Assembly (NCBI GenBank): GCA_002729235.1
Contig: PBTY01000014.1
Span: 17,501-51,777 of the forward strand
Length of the DNA: 34,277 bases
DNA from: Rickettsiales bacterium
Lineage (GTDB): Bacteria > Bacteroidota > Bacteroidia > Cytophagales > Cyclobacteriaceae
Reading direction: 5' to 3'
In this document: piece by piece, positions 33,292 through 34,277 of the stretch
Position numbering within the stretch: the stretch's first letter is position 1
Layout of the letters: every line of letters starts with the position of its first letter
Program-made: the position numbers and the translations under genes
The notes under the pieces: model-generated
Seen by the model: the letters and a program-made list of their open reading frames with translations, nothing else
What the model was told of the DNA's origin: nothing
Databases searched by the model: none

Positions 33292-33874
33292 GTGGTCTAA
33301 TGGCTTTGGGTAATAATCCTTCCATGGCATTATCGCAGATTTCTTGAACTCTCTTCGATCTGGTTTCTTCACGTTTGGCTGAATGAATCCAATAGAGCGC
33401 AAGCTTTTTCATTGATTTGCTAAATGCATTAAACGATTCTTCCGACCCTGGATAATTTTGGAATGCAGCAATTAAATCTTCAGGAACAATTAAATTTTCT
33501 ACATCATCCAGGTAGTTCCACGAACCATTTTGTTTGGAAACTTTTATACTTTCCAAACCAGCTGAACTCATTCTCCCCTGTTTGATTAATAGCTCTACTT
33601 TTTCCTTGTTGATTCGAGACCAGTTTCCATTTGCTTTTCGCTTGCAGAAATACTGTCTGAATTTTTCAGAATCAATCGGCTGTCGCCGACTATCTATCCA
33701 TCCGAAACAAAGAGCTTCTTCAACAGCTTCCTCCCAGGAGAGACTTGGTACCCCAGTATCTTTTTTGTAGTAGACTAGCCAGACTGAATTTTCAGATTCA
33801 TGATTTTCTTGCAGCCAATCTCGCCAGCTCGAAACAGAAGTAGGAATGAAAGTTGGTATTGATGGATCAGTCAT
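33275..33874 (-). CDS. YdeI/OmpD-associated family protein
   Basis: The 199-residue cytoplasmic protein matches the YdeI family along its length: SSWRDWLQENHESENSVWLVYYKK, SLSWEEAVEEALCFGWIDSRRQ, RQYFCKRKANGNWSRIN and, at the C-terminus, helices with FNAFSKSMKKLALYWIHSAKREETRSKRV and a basic end. The family is reported as bacteriocin-protection or peptide-resistance related, without a defined mechanism. It overlaps the DUF481 gene tail to tail by 17 bases and stands alone. Confidence 0.88.
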   Translation of the reverse strand: MTDPSIPTFIPTSVSSWRDWLQENHESENSVWLVYYKKDTGVPSLSWEEAVEEALCFGWIDSRRQPIDSEKFRQYFCKRKANGNWSRINKEKVELLIKQGRMSSAGLESIKVSKQNGSWNYLDDVENLIVPEDLIAAFQNYPGSEESFNAFSKSMKKLALYWIHSAKREETRSKRVQEICDNAMEGLLPKAIRPPKRKT

Positions 33875-33906
33875 TTCGGTAGTTTATTCAAACATAAGAC
33901 TGATGA

Positions 33907-33924
33907 GTGACAACCTATTGTCAC
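33907..33924. terminator. Small hairpin after the partial propeller gene
   Basis: GTGACAA (33907-33913) pairs with TTGTCAC (33918-33924) around a CCTA loop, between the stop at 33936 and the YdeI-like start at 33874. No T run follows, so it is a weak terminator or a protein-binding inverted repeat. Confidence 0.4.
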
Positions 33925-33935
33925 AGTATTCTGAA

Positions 33936-34277
33936 TTATCTAGAAGTTGGCATAGCTGTAAATGTATTTAGTTGGCTAATTTGTTTTTCATTTTCCAATT
34001 CCAAATCATATCTAAATAATTCGTGGTGACCTTTTATCATTCCGGTGAATATAATTGAAGAGTTATTCCAAGCAGGAGCTGAATATGAAATTACATTCGT
34101 ACTAAGAATTCTTTCGGATCCACCTTCAAAATCTACCAGTACCAGATCATATGAATCACCAATTTTTCGATTAACCGCTATCCACTTACCATCCTTAGAA
34201 TATTCAGGATGCAGATAATATGCAGATTGAACCCCTTGACGAATGATGGTGTCATTGTGTAAATCGAGAAGATAAAG
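33936..34277 (-). CDS. WD40-like (PD40/TolB-type) beta-propeller protein, partial
   Basis: The frame enters at the right edge and ends at a TAA at 33936-33938, so the last 113 residues are visible. They contain PD40-type units: YLHPEYSKDGKWIAVNRK...YDLVLVDFEGG and YSAPAWNNSSIIFTGMIKGHHELFRYDLE, with the x-x-P-x-[WY]-S-x-D-G-K pattern of TolB-like propellers, ending PTSR. Such repeats occur in TolB, DPP4-type peptidases and many exported proteins. Whether an enzyme domain is fused on the missing N-terminal side cannot be seen. Confidence 0.72.
   Translation of the reverse strand, partial: LYLLDLHNDTIIRQGVQSAYYLHPEYSKDGKWIAVNRKIGDSYDLVLVDFEGGSERILSTNVISYSAPAWNNSSIIFTGMIKGHHELFRYDLELENEKQISQLNTFTAMPTSR

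Noticed and set aside
1-34277. CRISPR arrays, tRNA or rRNA genes, insertion sequences, prophage genes
   Set aside because: No regularly spaced direct repeats, no tRNA-like cloverleaf or rRNA stretch, and no transposase, integrase or phage structural gene was seen on either strand.

Overview
The window looks like chromosome of a member of the Bacteroidota, most likely a marine, gliding-type Cytophagales relative. Evidence: the gliding/type IX secretion lipoprotein GldJ, several families found mainly in this phylum (DUF4301, DUF4175, an Ig-like lipoprotein with a C-x-x-P-TGG-x-KDTIPP start, a DUF5117/DUF4953-type metalloprotease), few Shine-Dalgarno sites, and promoters of the TTTG-N20-TAnnTTTG kind. 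Part of a TrpF-like gene is cut by the left edge and a beta-propeller gene by the right edge.

Layout. 1-4000: minus-strand genes. They comprise a TrpF-like gene, a DUF2306 membrane-protein gene that seems to lack its 5' part, then a small accessory block (913-3275) with an AbiJ/HEPN-like abortive-infection-type gene and a two-gene unit of unknown function (a one-pass membrane protein plus a 233-aa partner), then a 2H phosphoesterase. 4086-10326: plus-strand exported proteins (Cys-rich lipoprotein, zinc metalloprotease lipoprotein, VPS10/BNR beta-propeller protein) with a REP-like repeat between the last two. 10362-14527: a small membrane protein, a HAD phosphatase overlapping a DUF4301 gene by ATGA, a TerB-like protein and an S1/P1 nuclease. 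14601-14710: a possible small RNA marked by an orphan minus-strand terminator. 14885-19715: mfd and gldJ. 19779-29642: comF facing a 119-aa gene, then a long plus-strand run: DUF4175 coiled-coil membrane protein, anti-sigma-type ATPase, ybeY, mnmG, a zinc-ribbon methyltransferase and an Ig-like lipoprotein. 30035-34277: TPR protein, small HEPN-like protein, DUF481 barrel, YdeI-like protein and a partial propeller.

The most important structure is not a gene. The AT-rich gap 29643-30034 holds seven close matches to the DnaA box TTATCCACA on both strands and looks like the chromosomal replication origin. Four near-perfect parS centromere sequences (core GTTTCACGTGAAAC) lie at 20035, 20951, 25123 and 25170, two of them side by side in front of mnmG. 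Together they suggest that 20-30 kb of this window is the origin and ParB-loading region of the chromosome, where replication starts and segregation is organised. dnaA, parA and parB are not in the window.

The other area of interest is the 913-3275 accessory block. It has its own well-formed promoter and an 18-bp perfect palindrome, it abuts a truncated host gene, and related 24-bp sequences lie on either side of the region. It could be a small phage-defence island, but only one of its three genes is recognisable to me.
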